Positions 16,549 through 25,139 of a DNA stretch of 64,000 nucleotides are shown in pieces (positions within the stretch are counted from its first letter, which is position 1; every line of letters starts with the position of its first letter). This DNA comes from Conexibacter sp. CPCC 205762 (GTDB taxonomy: Bacteria > Actinomycetota > Thermoleophilia > Solirubrobacterales > Solirubrobacteraceae). Below the pieces are notes generated by a model, which was given only the letters and a program-made list of their open reading frames with translations, made no database searches and was not told where the DNA came from. Position numbers and translations under genes: made by a program. The stretch lies in contig NZ_JAUTDN010000014.1 in NCBI RefSeq assembly GCF_030646155.1, forward strand, positions 1 to 64,000, in the 5' to 3' direction.

Positions 16549-16996
16549 CATCGCCGACCGCGCCGACTGCGAGCGGCTCGTGCGCGCCTTCTACGGCCGC
16601 GCGCTCGCCGACGAGGTGATCGGCTTCATCTTCACCGACGTCGCCAGACTCGACCTCGAGGCGCACGTGCCCGAGATCACCTCCTTCTGGGAGAAGATCC
16701 TGCTCGGCGCGCAGAGCTACGGCGGCGGCGCCTTCGCGCCCCACATCAGGCTGCACGCGCAGGTCGGCCTCAAGCCCGGCCACTTCCAGCGCTGGCTGCT
16801 GCTGTGGCGCACGACCGTCGACGAGCTGTTCGCGGGCGAGCGCGCGGAGCTGGCGAAGGCGCATGCCGAGCGCGTCGCCGGCGCCTTCTCGCGCCGCCTC
16901 GCCGCGCTGCCCTCGCCGTACGGCCCCGGCGATCCCGCGGCCGCCCCGCCGATCGGCGGCCTGCTGACGATCACCCGCCACGGCGACGCCGCTTAA
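16541..16996 (+). CDS. Truncated hemoglobin, group III
   Basis: The 151-residue protein fits group III (trHbP) globins: ERLVRAFYGRALAD, IGFIFTDVA, LEAHVPEITSFWEKILLG, then HIRLHAQVGLKPGHFQRWL, where the His in PGHFQRW is the likely proximal haem ligand. The C-terminus carries an extra ~25 residues. Group III globins probably handle O2, NO or peroxide redox chemistry, but roles are poorly defined. It overlaps the TetR gene by 8 nt, so it is co-transcribed with it. Confidence 0.93.
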   Translation: MHDIADRADCERLVRAFYGRALADEVIGFIFTDVARLDLEAHVPEITSFWEKILLGAQSYGGGAFAPHIRLHAQVGLKPGHFQRWLLLWRTTVDELFAGERAELAKAHAERVAGAFSRRLAALPSPYGPGDPAAAPPIGGLLTITRHGDAA

Positions 16997-17001
16997 CGCA
17001 C

Positions 17002-17030
17002 CGCGCCCGCGAGGGACACTCGCGGGCGCG
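17002..17030. terminator. Bidirectional terminator between globin and MMPL genes
   Basis: A perfect 12-bp stem (17002-17013 with 17019-17030) and 5-nt loop lie in the 61-bp gap between convergent genes, so it can serve both directions. Confidence 0.75.
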
Positions 17031-17057
17031 GCGGCTTGCGGGGTGCGATGCAAGCTT

Positions 17058-19286
17058 CTAGACGCCGGCCAGCTCCCGCTCGCGCTCGGCCTCCGGGCGC
17101 AGCGGCTCGACCGGCGGCTCGTGCGTCACCTGCGGCAGCCAGCCGAGCCATCTCGGCAGGTACCAGTTCCAGTCGCCGAGCAGGCTCATCGTCGCGGGCA
17201 GCAGCACCGCCCGCACGAGCGTCGCGTCGATGAAGATCGCGACCGCCAGGCCGACGCCGAGCTGCTTGAACTCGATCGCCGACAGCGTCGCGAAGATCGC
17301 GAAGACCGCGACCATGATGATCGCCGCGCTCGTCACCGTCGAGGCGGTCGTCTTGATCCCGTGCGCGACTGCGCGGTCGGTGCTCATGCCGCGGTCGTAC
17401 GCCTCGCGGACGCGGCTGAGGATGAACACGTGGTAGTCCATCGACAGCCCGAACAGCACGACGAACAGGAACAGCGGCAGCCATGAGGTGATCGCGCCGG
17501 TCGAGTCGAAGCTGAGCAGCGACTCGGCCCAGGTGTGCTGGAAGACGAGCACCAGCACGCCGTAGGCGGCGCCGACCGACAGCAGGTTCAGCACGATCGC
17601 CTTCGTCGCGATCACGATCGAGCGGAACGTCACCAGCAGCAGCAGGAAGGCGAGCGTCAGGACGAACGCGAAGACCCAGAAGATCCGCGAGCTCATCAGA
17701 TCGTTGAAGTCCTGCGAGCCGGCGGTCGTGCCGGTGACGGCGGTGTCGGCGCCTCTGCCCAGCTCGGCGCGCAGGGCGGGCGCCAGCTGGCCGCGCAGCT
17801 CGCCGAGCGAGGCGTGCGAGGCGGCGTTGGTGCCGTCGCCGTCGATCGGCAGGCCGATTCTCGCGACGTCGCCCGCTCTCGACAGCTCGATCGTGATCGG
17901 CTCGTGGATCGTGCCGGTCGCCAGGGCCGCTCTGCGGAATCTGCCGAGCGCCGCCTGCGCCTGCGGCGTGCGCAGGTCGCCGGCGCCGGAGACGGCCATC
18001 TCGGCCTCGATCTGCTGGCCCGGGAAGGCCGACTGGATGCGGTCGAAGGTCTGCATCACGGGCAGCGAGCGCGGCAGCGTCTCGATCCCCGGCACCGCGG
18101 TCTTCATCCCCAGCACGGGGATGCAGAGCGCGAGCAGGAGCCCGCCGGAGATCAGCGCCGAGACGAGCGGGCGGCGCAGCACGGCGTCGATCACGGCGCC
18201 CCAGACGCGCGGCGGCTTGGAGACGTCGCGCTTGCGCATCACGAACGGGATGCGGCCGCGGTCGACCTTGTCGCCGAGCTTCGAGAGCAGCGCGGGGAGG
18301 ACCGTCAGCGAGGCGATCAGCGAGACGCCGACGACGAGGATCGCGCCCATGCCCATGCCCATGAAGGTCGAGTCGCCGGTGATGAACATGCCGGCCATCG
18401 CGATCATCACCGTCAGGCCCGAGATCAGCACCGCGCGGCCCGAGGTCGCCGCGGCGGCCTGCAGCGCCGCCTCCTCGGAGCGTCCCGCCGCGCGCTCCTC
18501 GCGTTCGCGGCGGAGGTAGAAGAGCGAGTAGTCGACGCCGACGGCGAGGCCGATCAGCAGCACGACCGAGCTGACGCTGTCCTCGACCGCGATCACGTGC
18601 GAGCCGAGCGCGACGAGGCCGAGCGTCGCCATCACGCTGGAGAGCGCGAGCAGCAGCGGCAGGCCGGCGGCGACGAGCGCGCCGAAGGCGGCGATCAGGA
18701 TCAGCAGCGTGACCGGGATCGAGAGGATCTCGGCCTTCTTGAAGTCGTCCTCGAACATCTTCCCGAGCGCCTTGCCGGCGGAGGCGTCGCCGAACTGCTC
18801 GACGCGCAGCTCGGGGTGCGCTCTGGCGGCCGCTCTGGTCTGCGCGAGCAATGCGCCGACGTCGTCCTCGGCGTCCTCCTCGCTCGCTCTCATCTTGATC
18901 TGGACGATCGCCGCATGACCGTCGGCGGTGATCTGGCCGCCGTTGCCCTCGGCGTAGGGCGAGGAGACGCGCGCGACCGCGGGCAGCCTCTGCATCCGCG
19001 TGACGACGTCGTCGACCGCGGCTCTGAACTGCGCGTCGCTCGCCGTCAGCTTCGGCGACTGGATGAAGACCGTCTCACCCGACTGCTGCGGGAAGGCGTC
19101 GTAGAGGACGCGCTCGGCCCGGCCTGACTCGCCGGTGCCGCTGTCGCGATCGCTCACGGGTCTGGTGCCGGCCATGTTGCCGGCCATGAAGGCGACGATC
19201 ACGAAGGCGATCCAGCCGAGGATCGCCGTCTTCCGGTGTTGTGCGCTCCACCTTCCGGCGCGCGCCGCGAAGTTCTCTCTCTGCAT
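17058..19286 (-). CDS. MMPL-family RND transporter
   Basis: The 742-residue protein has the two-half RND layout: TM1 at about 22-40, a large periplasmic loop, a TM bundle at about 175-345 (VGVDYSLFYLRR in the proton-relay helix), TM7 after about 370, a second loop, and a bundle at about 530-720 with FGLSMDYHVFILSRVRE. MMPL proteins export lipids or hydrophobic compounds using the proton gradient. It starts at ATG 19286 with AAGGGG 10 nt upstream. It is monocistronic here, with no lipid-biosynthesis neighbours, so cargo is unknown. Confidence 0.93.
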   Translation of the reverse strand: MQRENFAARAGRWSAQHRKTAILGWIAFVIVAFMAGNMAGTRPVSDRDSGTGESGRAERVLYDAFPQQSGETVFIQSPKLTASDAQFRAAVDDVVTRMQRLPAVARVSSPYAEGNGGQITADGHAAIVQIKMRASEEDAEDDVGALLAQTRAAARAHPELRVEQFGDASAGKALGKMFEDDFKKAEILSIPVTLLILIAAFGALVAAGLPLLLALSSVMATLGLVALGSHVIAVEDSVSSVVLLIGLAVGVDYSLFYLRREREERAAGRSEEAALQAAAATSGRAVLISGLTVMIAMAGMFITGDSTFMGMGMGAILVVGVSLIASLTVLPALLSKLGDKVDRGRIPFVMRKRDVSKPPRVWGAVIDAVLRRPLVSALISGGLLLALCIPVLGMKTAVPGIETLPRSLPVMQTFDRIQSAFPGQQIEAEMAVSGAGDLRTPQAQAALGRFRRAALATGTIHEPITIELSRAGDVARIGLPIDGDGTNAASHASLGELRGQLAPALRAELGRGADTAVTGTTAGSQDFNDLMSSRIFWVFAFVLTLAFLLLLVTFRSIVIATKAIVLNLLSVGAAYGVLVLVFQHTWAESLLSFDSTGAITSWLPLFLFVVLFGLSMDYHVFILSRVREAYDRGMSTDRAVAHGIKTTASTVTSAAIIMVAVFAIFATLSAIEFKQLGVGLAVAIFIDATLVRAVLLPATMSLLGDWNWYLPRWLGWLPQVTHEPPVEPLRPEAERERELAGV

Positions 19287-19400
19287 TGCTCGCAACCCCT
19301 TGCGTTCAGCCGATGACTCGATGCAGGAAGCAGGCTCTCAGCGGCCGGCTGCCGCGCCCATGAGGGGGTCCGCCGAGCGGCAGTGCAGGCACTCCCAGAG

Positions 19401-19428
19401 CGCGTGGTGGGGTCAGCCCCACCACGCG
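19401..19428 (+). other. Strong hairpin upstream of thrS
   Basis: A perfect 12-bp stem (19401-19412 with 19417-19428) has a TCAG tetraloop, 50 nt before the thrS ATG. A second inverted repeat (GGTTGGCC 19433-19440, GGCCAACC 19470-19477) flanks the TATCCT hexamer just before the start. The first could be a terminator for upstream antisense or read-through transcription, or part of a thrS control region. Confidence 0.5.
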
Positions 19429-19463
19429 GTGCGGTTGGCCCGGTGACCAGTGGCGCGTTCGCG

Positions 19464-19469
19464 TATCCT
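19464..19469 (+). promoter_or_regulatory. Candidate -10 of thrS
   Basis: TATCCT lies 9 nt before the thrS ATG with no ribosome site between, which would give a leaderless or nearly leaderless message. It is bracketed by the GGTTGGCC/GGCCAACC inverted repeat. Confidence 0.45.
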
Positions 19470-19478
19470 GGCCAACCG

Positions 19479-21413
19479 ATGAAGGCCCTCCTGCCAGACG
19501 GAACAGAGCTCCAGCTCGACGACGGCGCCACCGGCGCCGACGCCGCCGCCGCGATCGGCGCCGGCCTCGCACGCGCCGCGCTCGCGGTCAAGGTCGATGG
19601 ACAGCTGCGCGACCTGACGGCGCCGCTGCACGACGGCGCCACGCTCGAGATCCTCACGCAGAAGAGCGGGGAGGAGGCGCTGGAGCTGCTGCGCCACGAC
19701 ACGGCGCACGTGCTCGCGGCCGCCGTGATCGACCTCTATCCCGGCGTCAAGATCTCGATCGGCCCGCCGATTCAGGACGGCTTCTACTACGACTTCGAGT
19801 TCCCGCCCGGCGTCACCGTCTCCGACGCCGACTTCGCCCGCATCGAGGCGAAGATGAAGGAGCACATCAAGGCCGACGAGCAGTTCGCGCGCGAGGACGT
19901 CTCGGTCGGCACCGCGCTCGAGCGGTTCGTGCGCGAGCAGCAGCCGTACAAGGTCGAGCTGATCGAGGACCTCGTCAGAAACGCCCCGGCCGACGACCCG
20001 GTCGAGACGGTCTCGCTCTACACCAACGGCCCCTTCACCGACCTCTGCCGCGGCCCGCACGGCCCCGGCACGAAGCGGATCAAGGCGTTCAAGCTGCAGT
20101 CGATCGCCGGCGCCTACTGGCGCGGCGACGCCAGACGCACGATGCTGACGCGCATCTACGGCACCGCCTTCTTCACGAAGGAGGAGCTGGCCGCGTACCT
20201 CGAGCGGGTCGAGGAGGCGAAGAAGCGCGACCACCGCAAGCTCGGCAGAGAGCTGAGACTGTTCGGCTTCTCGGCCGTCGCGCCCGGCTCGGCCTTCTGG
20301 CTGCCGCGCGGCACGCAGCTGTGGAACACGCTCGTCGCGTTCACGCGCGAGCTGAACCGGCCGCGCGGCTACGACGAGGTCAAGACGCCGCAGATCTACG
20401 ACTCGGAGCTGTGGAAGACCTCCGGCCACTGGGGCAAGTACAAGGAGAACATGTTCCTGACGGCCGCGGAGGACCGCGACATGGCCGTCAAGCCGATGAA
20501 CTGCCCCGGCCACTGCCAGCTGTTCGGGATGCAGCGCCATTCCCACAGAGAGCTGCCGGTGCGCTACAGCGAGCCGGGCCTGCTGCACCGCTACGAGCCG
20601 TCGGGGACGCTCCACGGGCTGATGCGCGTGCGCCACTTCGCGCAGGACGACGCGCACATCTTCTGCACCGAGGAGCAGGTGCAGGACGAGGTGATCGGCT
20701 GCCTCGACCTGATCTTCGAGACGCTCGGCCGCTTCGGCTTCGACATCGACATCGAGCTGTCGACCCGTCCCGAGAACCGCATCGGCAGCGAGGAGATGTG
20801 GGACCGCGCCGAGGCGAAGCTCGCCGACGCGCTCAGACACCAGGGCCTCGAGTACCGCATCAACGAGGGCGACGGCGCCTTCTACGGCCCCAAGATCGAC
20901 TTCCACGTGACCGACTCGCTCGGCCGCTCGTGGCAGCTCGGCACCGTCCAGCTCGACTACTCGATGCCGGCCCGCTTCGGCCTCACCTACGTCGGCGCCG
21001 ACGACAGAGAGCACACGCCGGTGATGATCCACCGCGCCGCGATGGGCTCCTACGAGCGCTTCATCGGCATGCTGATCGAGCACTACGCCGGCGAGTTCCC
21101 CGTCTGGCTGTCGCCGGTGCAGGCGATCGTGCTGCCGATCTCCGACCGGCACGTCGACTACGCGCAGGAGGTCGTCGCGGCGCTGCAGGCCGCCGGCGTG
21201 CGCGTCGACGTCGACGAGCGGACCGAGTCGGTCGGCCGCAAGATCCGCGACGCCGAGCTGCAGAAGTACCCGTACATGCTGATCCTGGGCGACAGAGAGG
21301 CGGAGGGGCGCGAGGTCGCGGCCCGTCGTCACAGAGAGGGCGACATCGGCAGCTTTGCGCTGACCGACTTCGTCGCGCGCGTCGCCGAGGAGACCGCGAC
21401 CCGGTCCGCGTAG
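19479..21413 (+). CDS. thrS: Threonyl-tRNA synthetase
   Basis: The 644-residue protein has every ThrRS domain: TGS (about 1-60, MKALLPDGTELQL onward), the editing/second additional domain with zinc motifs (RHDTAHVLAAAV, DLCRGPH), the class II core (motif 2 in PVRYSEPGLLHRYEPSG, zinc ligands in KPMNCPGHCQLF, motif 3 in IHRAAMGSYERF) and the anticodon-binding domain (about 540-640). Length is normal. In-frame upstream codons exist, but the TGS domain begins at 19479. It is monocistronic, upstream of infC with a 116-bp gap. Confidence 0.97.
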   Translation: MKALLPDGTELQLDDGATGADAAAAIGAGLARAALAVKVDGQLRDLTAPLHDGATLEILTQKSGEEALELLRHDTAHVLAAAVIDLYPGVKISIGPPIQDGFYYDFEFPPGVTVSDADFARIEAKMKEHIKADEQFAREDVSVGTALERFVREQQPYKVELIEDLVRNAPADDPVETVSLYTNGPFTDLCRGPHGPGTKRIKAFKLQSIAGAYWRGDARRTMLTRIYGTAFFTKEELAAYLERVEEAKKRDHRKLGRELRLFGFSAVAPGSAFWLPRGTQLWNTLVAFTRELNRPRGYDEVKTPQIYDSELWKTSGHWGKYKENMFLTAAEDRDMAVKPMNCPGHCQLFGMQRHSHRELPVRYSEPGLLHRYEPSGTLHGLMRVRHFAQDDAHIFCTEEQVQDEVIGCLDLIFETLGRFGFDIDIELSTRPENRIGSEEMWDRAEAKLADALRHQGLEYRINEGDGAFYGPKIDFHVTDSLGRSWQLGTVQLDYSMPARFGLTYVGADDREHTPVMIHRAAMGSYERFIGMLIEHYAGEFPVWLSPVQAIVLPISDRHVDYAQEVVAALQAAGVRVDVDERTESVGRKIRDAELQKYPYMLILGDREAEGREVAARRHREGDIGSFALTDFVARVAEETATRSA

Positions 21414-21434
21414 CCGATGCCTGCGACAAAAGCT

Positions 21435-21463
21435 TCAGCCCGACCGGGCGGCGCCGCTATACT
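21435..21463 (+). promoter_or_regulatory. Candidate promoter of infC operon
   Basis: TATACT (21458-21463) with a weak -35 TTCAGC (21435-21440) and a 17-nt spacer lies in the 116-bp gap before infC. Unlike many genes here, infC would have a leader of about 60 nt and an AAGG site. Confidence 0.45.
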
Positions 21464-21529
21464 GCGCCCCCTTGATGCTCATGATCTACACGTCGCGCAA
21501 CTCTTGACGCGACAGAACAAGGCCTCGTA

Positions 21530-22567
21530 ATGCCGGTCCCACGGCGATTTGACCGGCGCCCGCCAGAGCGGGACAACACGCGCATCAACGAACGCATCCG
21601 CGTTCCTGAGGTGCGCCTGATCGGCGAAGACGGACAGCAGATCGGCATCCTCAAGACGCCGGATGCGCTCCGCTACGCCCAGGAGCGCGATCTCGACCTG
21701 GTCGAGGTCGCCGCCGACGCGCGCCCGCCCGTCTGCCGCGTGCTCGACTACTCGAAGTACAGATACGAGCAGGCACAGAAGCAGAAGGCCGCGCGCAAGC
21801 ATCAGCAGCAGATCACGATCCGCGAGATCAAGTTCCGCCCGAAGATCGCGCAGAACGACTACGACACGAAGAAGGGGCACGTCACCCGCTTCCTCAAGCA
21901 CAAGGACAAGGTCAAGGTCACGATCATGTTCCGCGGGCGCGAGGTGACGCATCCCGAGCGTGGTCAGGTGCTGCTGGAGAGACTTGCCGAGGAGCTGCAG
22001 GAGCTGGGCACCGTCGAGCAGCGTCCGATTCAGGACGGCCGCAACATGACGATGATGCTCGGCCCCTCGAAGGCCGTGCTCGCGGGCGAGTTCGACACGC
22101 CCGACGACGGCAAGAAGAGCAAGCGCGACAAGGGCCCGAAGGACGACGACGCCCTCGAGGCGACGTCGGCCGAGGAGACCGAGTCGGCCGAGGACGCTCC
22201 GGAGACGGAGGCTGCCGAGGCGCCCGCTGCCGAGGCTCCGTCCGCTGAGGCTGAGGCTCCTGCTGAGGAGGCTCCGGCCGCCGAGGCTGAGGAGTCGCCG
22301 GCCGAGGAGGCTCCGGCCGCCGAGGCTGAGGAGTCGCCGGCCGAGGAGGCTCCCGCTGCCGAGGCTGAGGCCCCGGCTGCCGAGGAGGATCCCGCCGAGG
22401 AGGCTCCGGCCGCCGAGGAGAGACCCGCCCCGAGAGCAAGAGCGAGAGCTGCTCCGAGAGCCAGAGCGAGAAGAGCTCCGGCCAGAAGAGCGGCGGCCAG
22501 AAGAGCCGCTGCCAGAGCGACCAGAGCCGCCGACGAAGCGCCCGAGGGCGCGACGACGGCGTCCTGA
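21530..22567 (+). CDS. infC: Translation initiation factor IF-3 with long low-complexity C-terminal tail
   Basis: Residues 1-175 are a normal IF-3: NTRINERIRVPEVRLIGEDG at the N-domain start, a KHQQQITIREIKFRP linker/C-domain start and GRNMTMMLGPSK at the end. IF-3 keeps the 30S subunit free and proofreads the start codon. About 170 extra residues follow. First comes an acidic Ala/Glu/Pro stretch with a 13-residue repeat (AEEAPAAEAEESP, about 22260-22370), then a basic Arg/Ala tail in which all 14 Arg codons are AGA. The start at 21530 has AAGG 8 nt upstream. The tail probably binds RNA or ribosome, or is a flexible appendage (inference). Confidence 0.96.
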   Translation: MPVPRRFDRRPPERDNTRINERIRVPEVRLIGEDGQQIGILKTPDALRYAQERDLDLVEVAADARPPVCRVLDYSKYRYEQAQKQKAARKHQQQITIREIKFRPKIAQNDYDTKKGHVTRFLKHKDKVKVTIMFRGREVTHPERGQVLLERLAEELQELGTVEQRPIQDGRNMTMMLGPSKAVLAGEFDTPDDGKKSKRDKGPKDDDALEATSAEETESAEDAPETEAAEAPAAEAPSAEAEAPAEEAPAAEAEESPAEEAPAAEAEESPAEEAPAAEAEAPAAEEDPAEEAPAAEERPAPRARARAAPRARARRAPARRAAARRAAARATRAADEAPEGATTAS

Positions 22568-22587
22568 TCGCCTCGATCCTCACCGCG

Positions 22588-23655
22588 ATGGCGGCCGCGC
22601 TCAGCGTGGCCGCACCCGCCGCGACGCCGCCCGCCGGCGCCGCGGCGACGCGCGCCACGGGGCTGACGCTCCAGCAGTCGGTCGGGCAGCGCGTCATCGG
22701 CTCGCTGCCGGGTACGACCGTCCCCGCCGAGCTGGCGGCGAAGATCCGCCGCGGCGAGCTGGGCGGCGTGATCCTGTTCGCCCGCAACATCTCCTCGCGC
22801 CCGCAGCTGAAGGCGCTGACCGACAGGCTGCAGGCCGAGCGCAAGCGCGGCCCGCGGGCGCTGCGGAGCCTGCCGCTGCTGGTGATGATCGACCAGGAGG
22901 GCGGGCTCGTGAAGCGCCTTCCGGGCGCCCCGCAGCTCTCTCCGGTGCAGGTCGCCGCGCGCAACAGCGCCGACCTCGCCCGCCGCACCGGCGTCGCGGC
23001 CGCCGCCAACCTGACCGGCGTCGGCGTCAACGTCAACCTCGCGCCGGTGCTCGACCTCGGGCTGCCCGGGTCGAGCGTGCTGGAGCTGGGGCGAACCTAC
23101 GGCTCGACGCCGGCGCAGGTCTCCAAGCTCGGCGTCGCCTTCGCGAGCGGCCTCAGAGCGGGCGGCGTGCTCGCCTCCGCCAAGCACTTCCCCGGCCTCG
23201 GCCGCGGCGGCCACGACGAGGACCTCAAGCTCAACCGCATCGACGTGCCGCTGAGCACGCTGCGCGCCAGCGACGAGCTGCCGTTCAGAGCGGCAGCGCG
23301 CGCCGGCGTCCCGCTGACGATGGTCTCGACCGGCGTCTACCCGGCGCTCGACAGCCGTCCGGCGATGTTCTCGCCGCGGATCGTGCAGAGAGAGCTGCGC
23401 GAGGTCGTCGGCTTCGACGGCGTCGTCGTCACCGACGACCTCGAGGTGCCGGCGATCGCGCACCTGTCGCCGGAGCGCAAGGCGCTCGCCGCCGTCCGCG
23501 CCGGTGACGATCTGCTGCTCTTCTGCCAGACTGCGAGCGCGGCCGATCGCGGTGCCGCGGCGCTCGTCCGCGCCGTCAGAAGCGGCGCGATCTCACGGGC
23601 TGCGATCGACGACGGTGCTGAGCGGGCGATTTCGCTCCGGGCCGCGCTGCGTTGA
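22588..23655 (+). CDS. GH3 beta-N-acetylhexosaminidase (NagZ-like), exported
   Basis: The roughly 355-residue protein has a GH3 catalytic barrel: [25 protein letters not shown], the NagZ-type loop [15 protein letters not shown] and nucleophile-region [12 protein letters not shown]. NagZ-type enzymes remove GlcNAc from peptidoglycan fragments. A signal-peptide-like hydrophobic run ([17 protein letters not shown]) begins just upstream of the ATG at 22588, overlapping the end of infC, with no ATG/GTG/TTG start before it; CTG at 22564 is a candidate, so the N-terminus is uncertain. The gene is inserted between infC and rpmI, which are normally adjacent. Confidence 0.85.
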   Translation: MAAALSVAAPAATPPAGAAATRATGLTLQQSVGQRVIGSLPGTTVPAELAAKIRRGELGGVILFARNISSRPQLKALTDRLQAERKRGPRALRSLPLLVMIDQEGGLVKRLPGAPQLSPVQVAARNSADLARRTGVAAAANLTGVGVNVNLAPVLDLGLPGSSVLELGRTYGSTPAQVSKLGVAFASGLRAGGVLASAKHFPGLGRGGHDEDLKLNRIDVPLSTLRASDELPFRAAARAGVPLTMVSTGVYPALDSRPAMFSPRIVQRELREVVGFDGVVVTDDLEVPAIAHLSPERKALAAVRAGDDLLLFCQTASAADRGAAALVRAVRSGAISRAAIDDGAERAISLRAALR

Positions 23656-23686
23656 AGCGCCGGGTCTGCTTTACTTCTCCGTCCCA

Positions 23687-23887
23687 ATGCCCAAGATGAA
23701 GACTCATTCCGGCGCCAAGAAGCGCTTCAAGGTGACCGCCAAGGGCAAGGTCCGTGGTCGTCACGCCTTCTCGAGCCACATCCTCGAGAAGAAGTCGCCG
23801 AAGCGCAAGCGCGCCCTCGGTCGCCCCGCGATCATGTCCGACGACGATGCTCCGCGCATCAAGAAGCTTCTCGGGGTGGGCAAGTGA
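23687..23887 (+). CDS. rpmI: 50S ribosomal protein bL35
   Basis: The 66-residue basic protein begins [20 protein letters not shown], the bL35 signature, and ends with IKKLLGVGK. The ATG at 23687 follows a T-rich tract and lacks a clear ribosome site. Its stop overlaps the rplT start (GTGA). Normal length. Confidence 0.97.
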   Translation: MPKMKTHSGAKKRFKVTAKGKVRGRHAFSSHILEKKSPKRKRALGRPAIMSDDDAPRIKKLLGVGK

Positions 23888-24249
23888 CCCGCGTCAAGCG
23901 CTCCGTTCACGCGCGCAAGAAGCGCCGTGAAGTCCTGGAGATGACGAGAGGCTTCCGTGGCGAAGCCAACTCGAACTACAGACGCGCGAAGGAAGCCCTC
24001 CTCAAGGCGGATCAGTACCGCTACCGCGATCGCCGCAACCGCAAGCGCGACTTCCGTCGCCTGTGGATCGCGCGCATCAACGCGGCCGCGCGCATCAACG
24101 ACCTGTCGTACTCGCAGTTCATGCACGGCCTCAAGCTGGCCGACGTCGAGCTGGACCGCAAGGTCCTCGCCGACATCGCCGTCCGCGATGCCGAGCTGTT
24201 CCGACGTTACGCCGACAAGGCCCGCGAGGCGTTGGCGGCGGCTGCCTGA
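23884..24249 (+). CDS. rplT: 50S ribosomal protein bL20
   Basis: The 121-residue bL20 binds 23S rRNA early in 50S assembly. The signature run [17 protein letters not shown] and [14 protein letters not shown] are intact. It starts at GTG 23884, overlapping the rpmI stop by 4 nt, so synthesis is coupled. The strong terminator at 24278 ends this operon. Confidence 0.97.
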   Translation: MTRVKRSVHARKKRREVLEMTRGFRGEANSNYRRAKEALLKADQYRYRDRRNRKRDFRRLWIARINAAARINDLSYSQFMHGLKLADVELDRKVLADIAVRDAELFRRYADKAREALAAAA

Positions 24250-24277
24250 GCGCAGACCCACCAGCTTCTCCCGAAAC

Positions 24278-24315
24278 GGGCGCCGACTCCTTCAGGACGG
24301 CGCCCTTTTTGTTTT
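24278..24315 (+). terminator. Rho-independent terminator of infC-rplT operon
   Basis: GGGCGCCG (24278-24285) pairs with CGGCGCCC (24298-24305), followed by TTTTTGTTTT. This is the only classical hairpin-plus-T-tract terminator in the window. Confidence 0.92.
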
Positions 24316-24404
24316 AAGCGCGTGCCGGGCAGGACGGCGGCGCGGCCGCAGCGAAGCAGCACCAGCGAGCAGCGAACGAGCGCGAGCGCGAACCCAGCAG
24401 AGCG

Positions 24405-25139
24405 ATGCCACCGATCACCTCCATCCACAACGAACGCCTCAAAGAGCTGCGCCGCCTCGCGCGCAAGCGCGGCCGTGACGACAGCGGCCGCTTCGTCGCG
24501 GAGGGGGAGGACCTGCTCGCCGCCGCCGACGCGGCCGGCTGGCGCGCGCTGGAGCGCTTCAGCGCCGCCGGCAGCGGGCTCGGCGGGGCCGAGGTCGAGC
24601 CGGACGTGCTCGCGCACGTCTCGCAGCTCGGCTCCGGCACGCGCGCGCTGGCCGTCTACGAGCAGCGCTGGGTGCCGCAGCCGCTCGGGCCGCTCGCCGT
24701 CTACCTGCACGGGATCGCCGATCCCGGCAACGTCGGCACCGTGCTGCGCAGCGCGCTCGCGTTCGGCGCCGCCAGCGTCGTGCTCGGCCCCGGCTGCGCC
24801 GACCCGTACGGGCCGAAGGCCGTGCGCGCGAGCATGGGCGCCGTCTTCCAGGTGCCGGTCGCGCGCGCCACGAGCGTCGCCGAGCTGCCGGGCGAGACGA
24901 TCGCGCTCGACGCCCACGCCGACGCCGGCGGACTGACCGGTCCGCTCGCAGGACCTGCGACGCTGCTGATCGGCGCGGAGCGGTCGGGGCTCCCGCCCGA
25001 GCTGGTGGCGGAGTGCGATCGCACGGTGCGGATCGCGATCCGCTCGGAATCGCTGAACGCCGCGATGGCGGCGACGATCGCCCTCTACGAGGCAACGCGC
25101 GGCGCGGACGCGCTGGACCATAGGATGAACGCCGCATGA
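24405..25139 (+). CDS. SPOUT RNA 2'-O-methyltransferase (TrmH/SpoU family)
   Basis: The 244-residue protein has an N-terminal substrate-binding domain (RLKELRRLARKRGR, GRFVAEGEDLL) and a trefoil-knot methyltransferase domain with the three SpoU motifs: HGIADPGNVGTVLRSALAFG, LLIGAERSGLPPEL and IRSESLNAAMAATIALYE. It methylates 2'-OH of a ribose in 23S rRNA or tRNA using SAM; the exact site is unknown. Its stop overlaps the pheS start (ATGA), and this rplT-methyltransferase-pheST order is common in actinobacteria. Confidence 0.93.
   Translation: MPPITSIHNERLKELRRLARKRGRDDSGRFVAEGEDLLAAADAAGWRALERFSAAGSGLGGAEVEPDVLAHVSQLGSGTRALAVYEQRWVPQPLGPLAVYLHGIADPGNVGTVLRSALAFGAASVVLGPGCADPYGPKAVRASMGAVFQVPVARATSVAELPGETIALDAHADAGGLTGPLAGPATLLIGAERSGLPPELVAECDRTVRIAIRSESLNAAMAATIALYEATRGADALDHRMNAA

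Noticed and set aside
19349..19478. T-box riboswitch before thrS
   Set aside because: Hairpins exist, but the conserved T-box sequence (TGGNACCGCG type) is not seen on the plus strand, and a -10-like hexamer lies just before the ATG.
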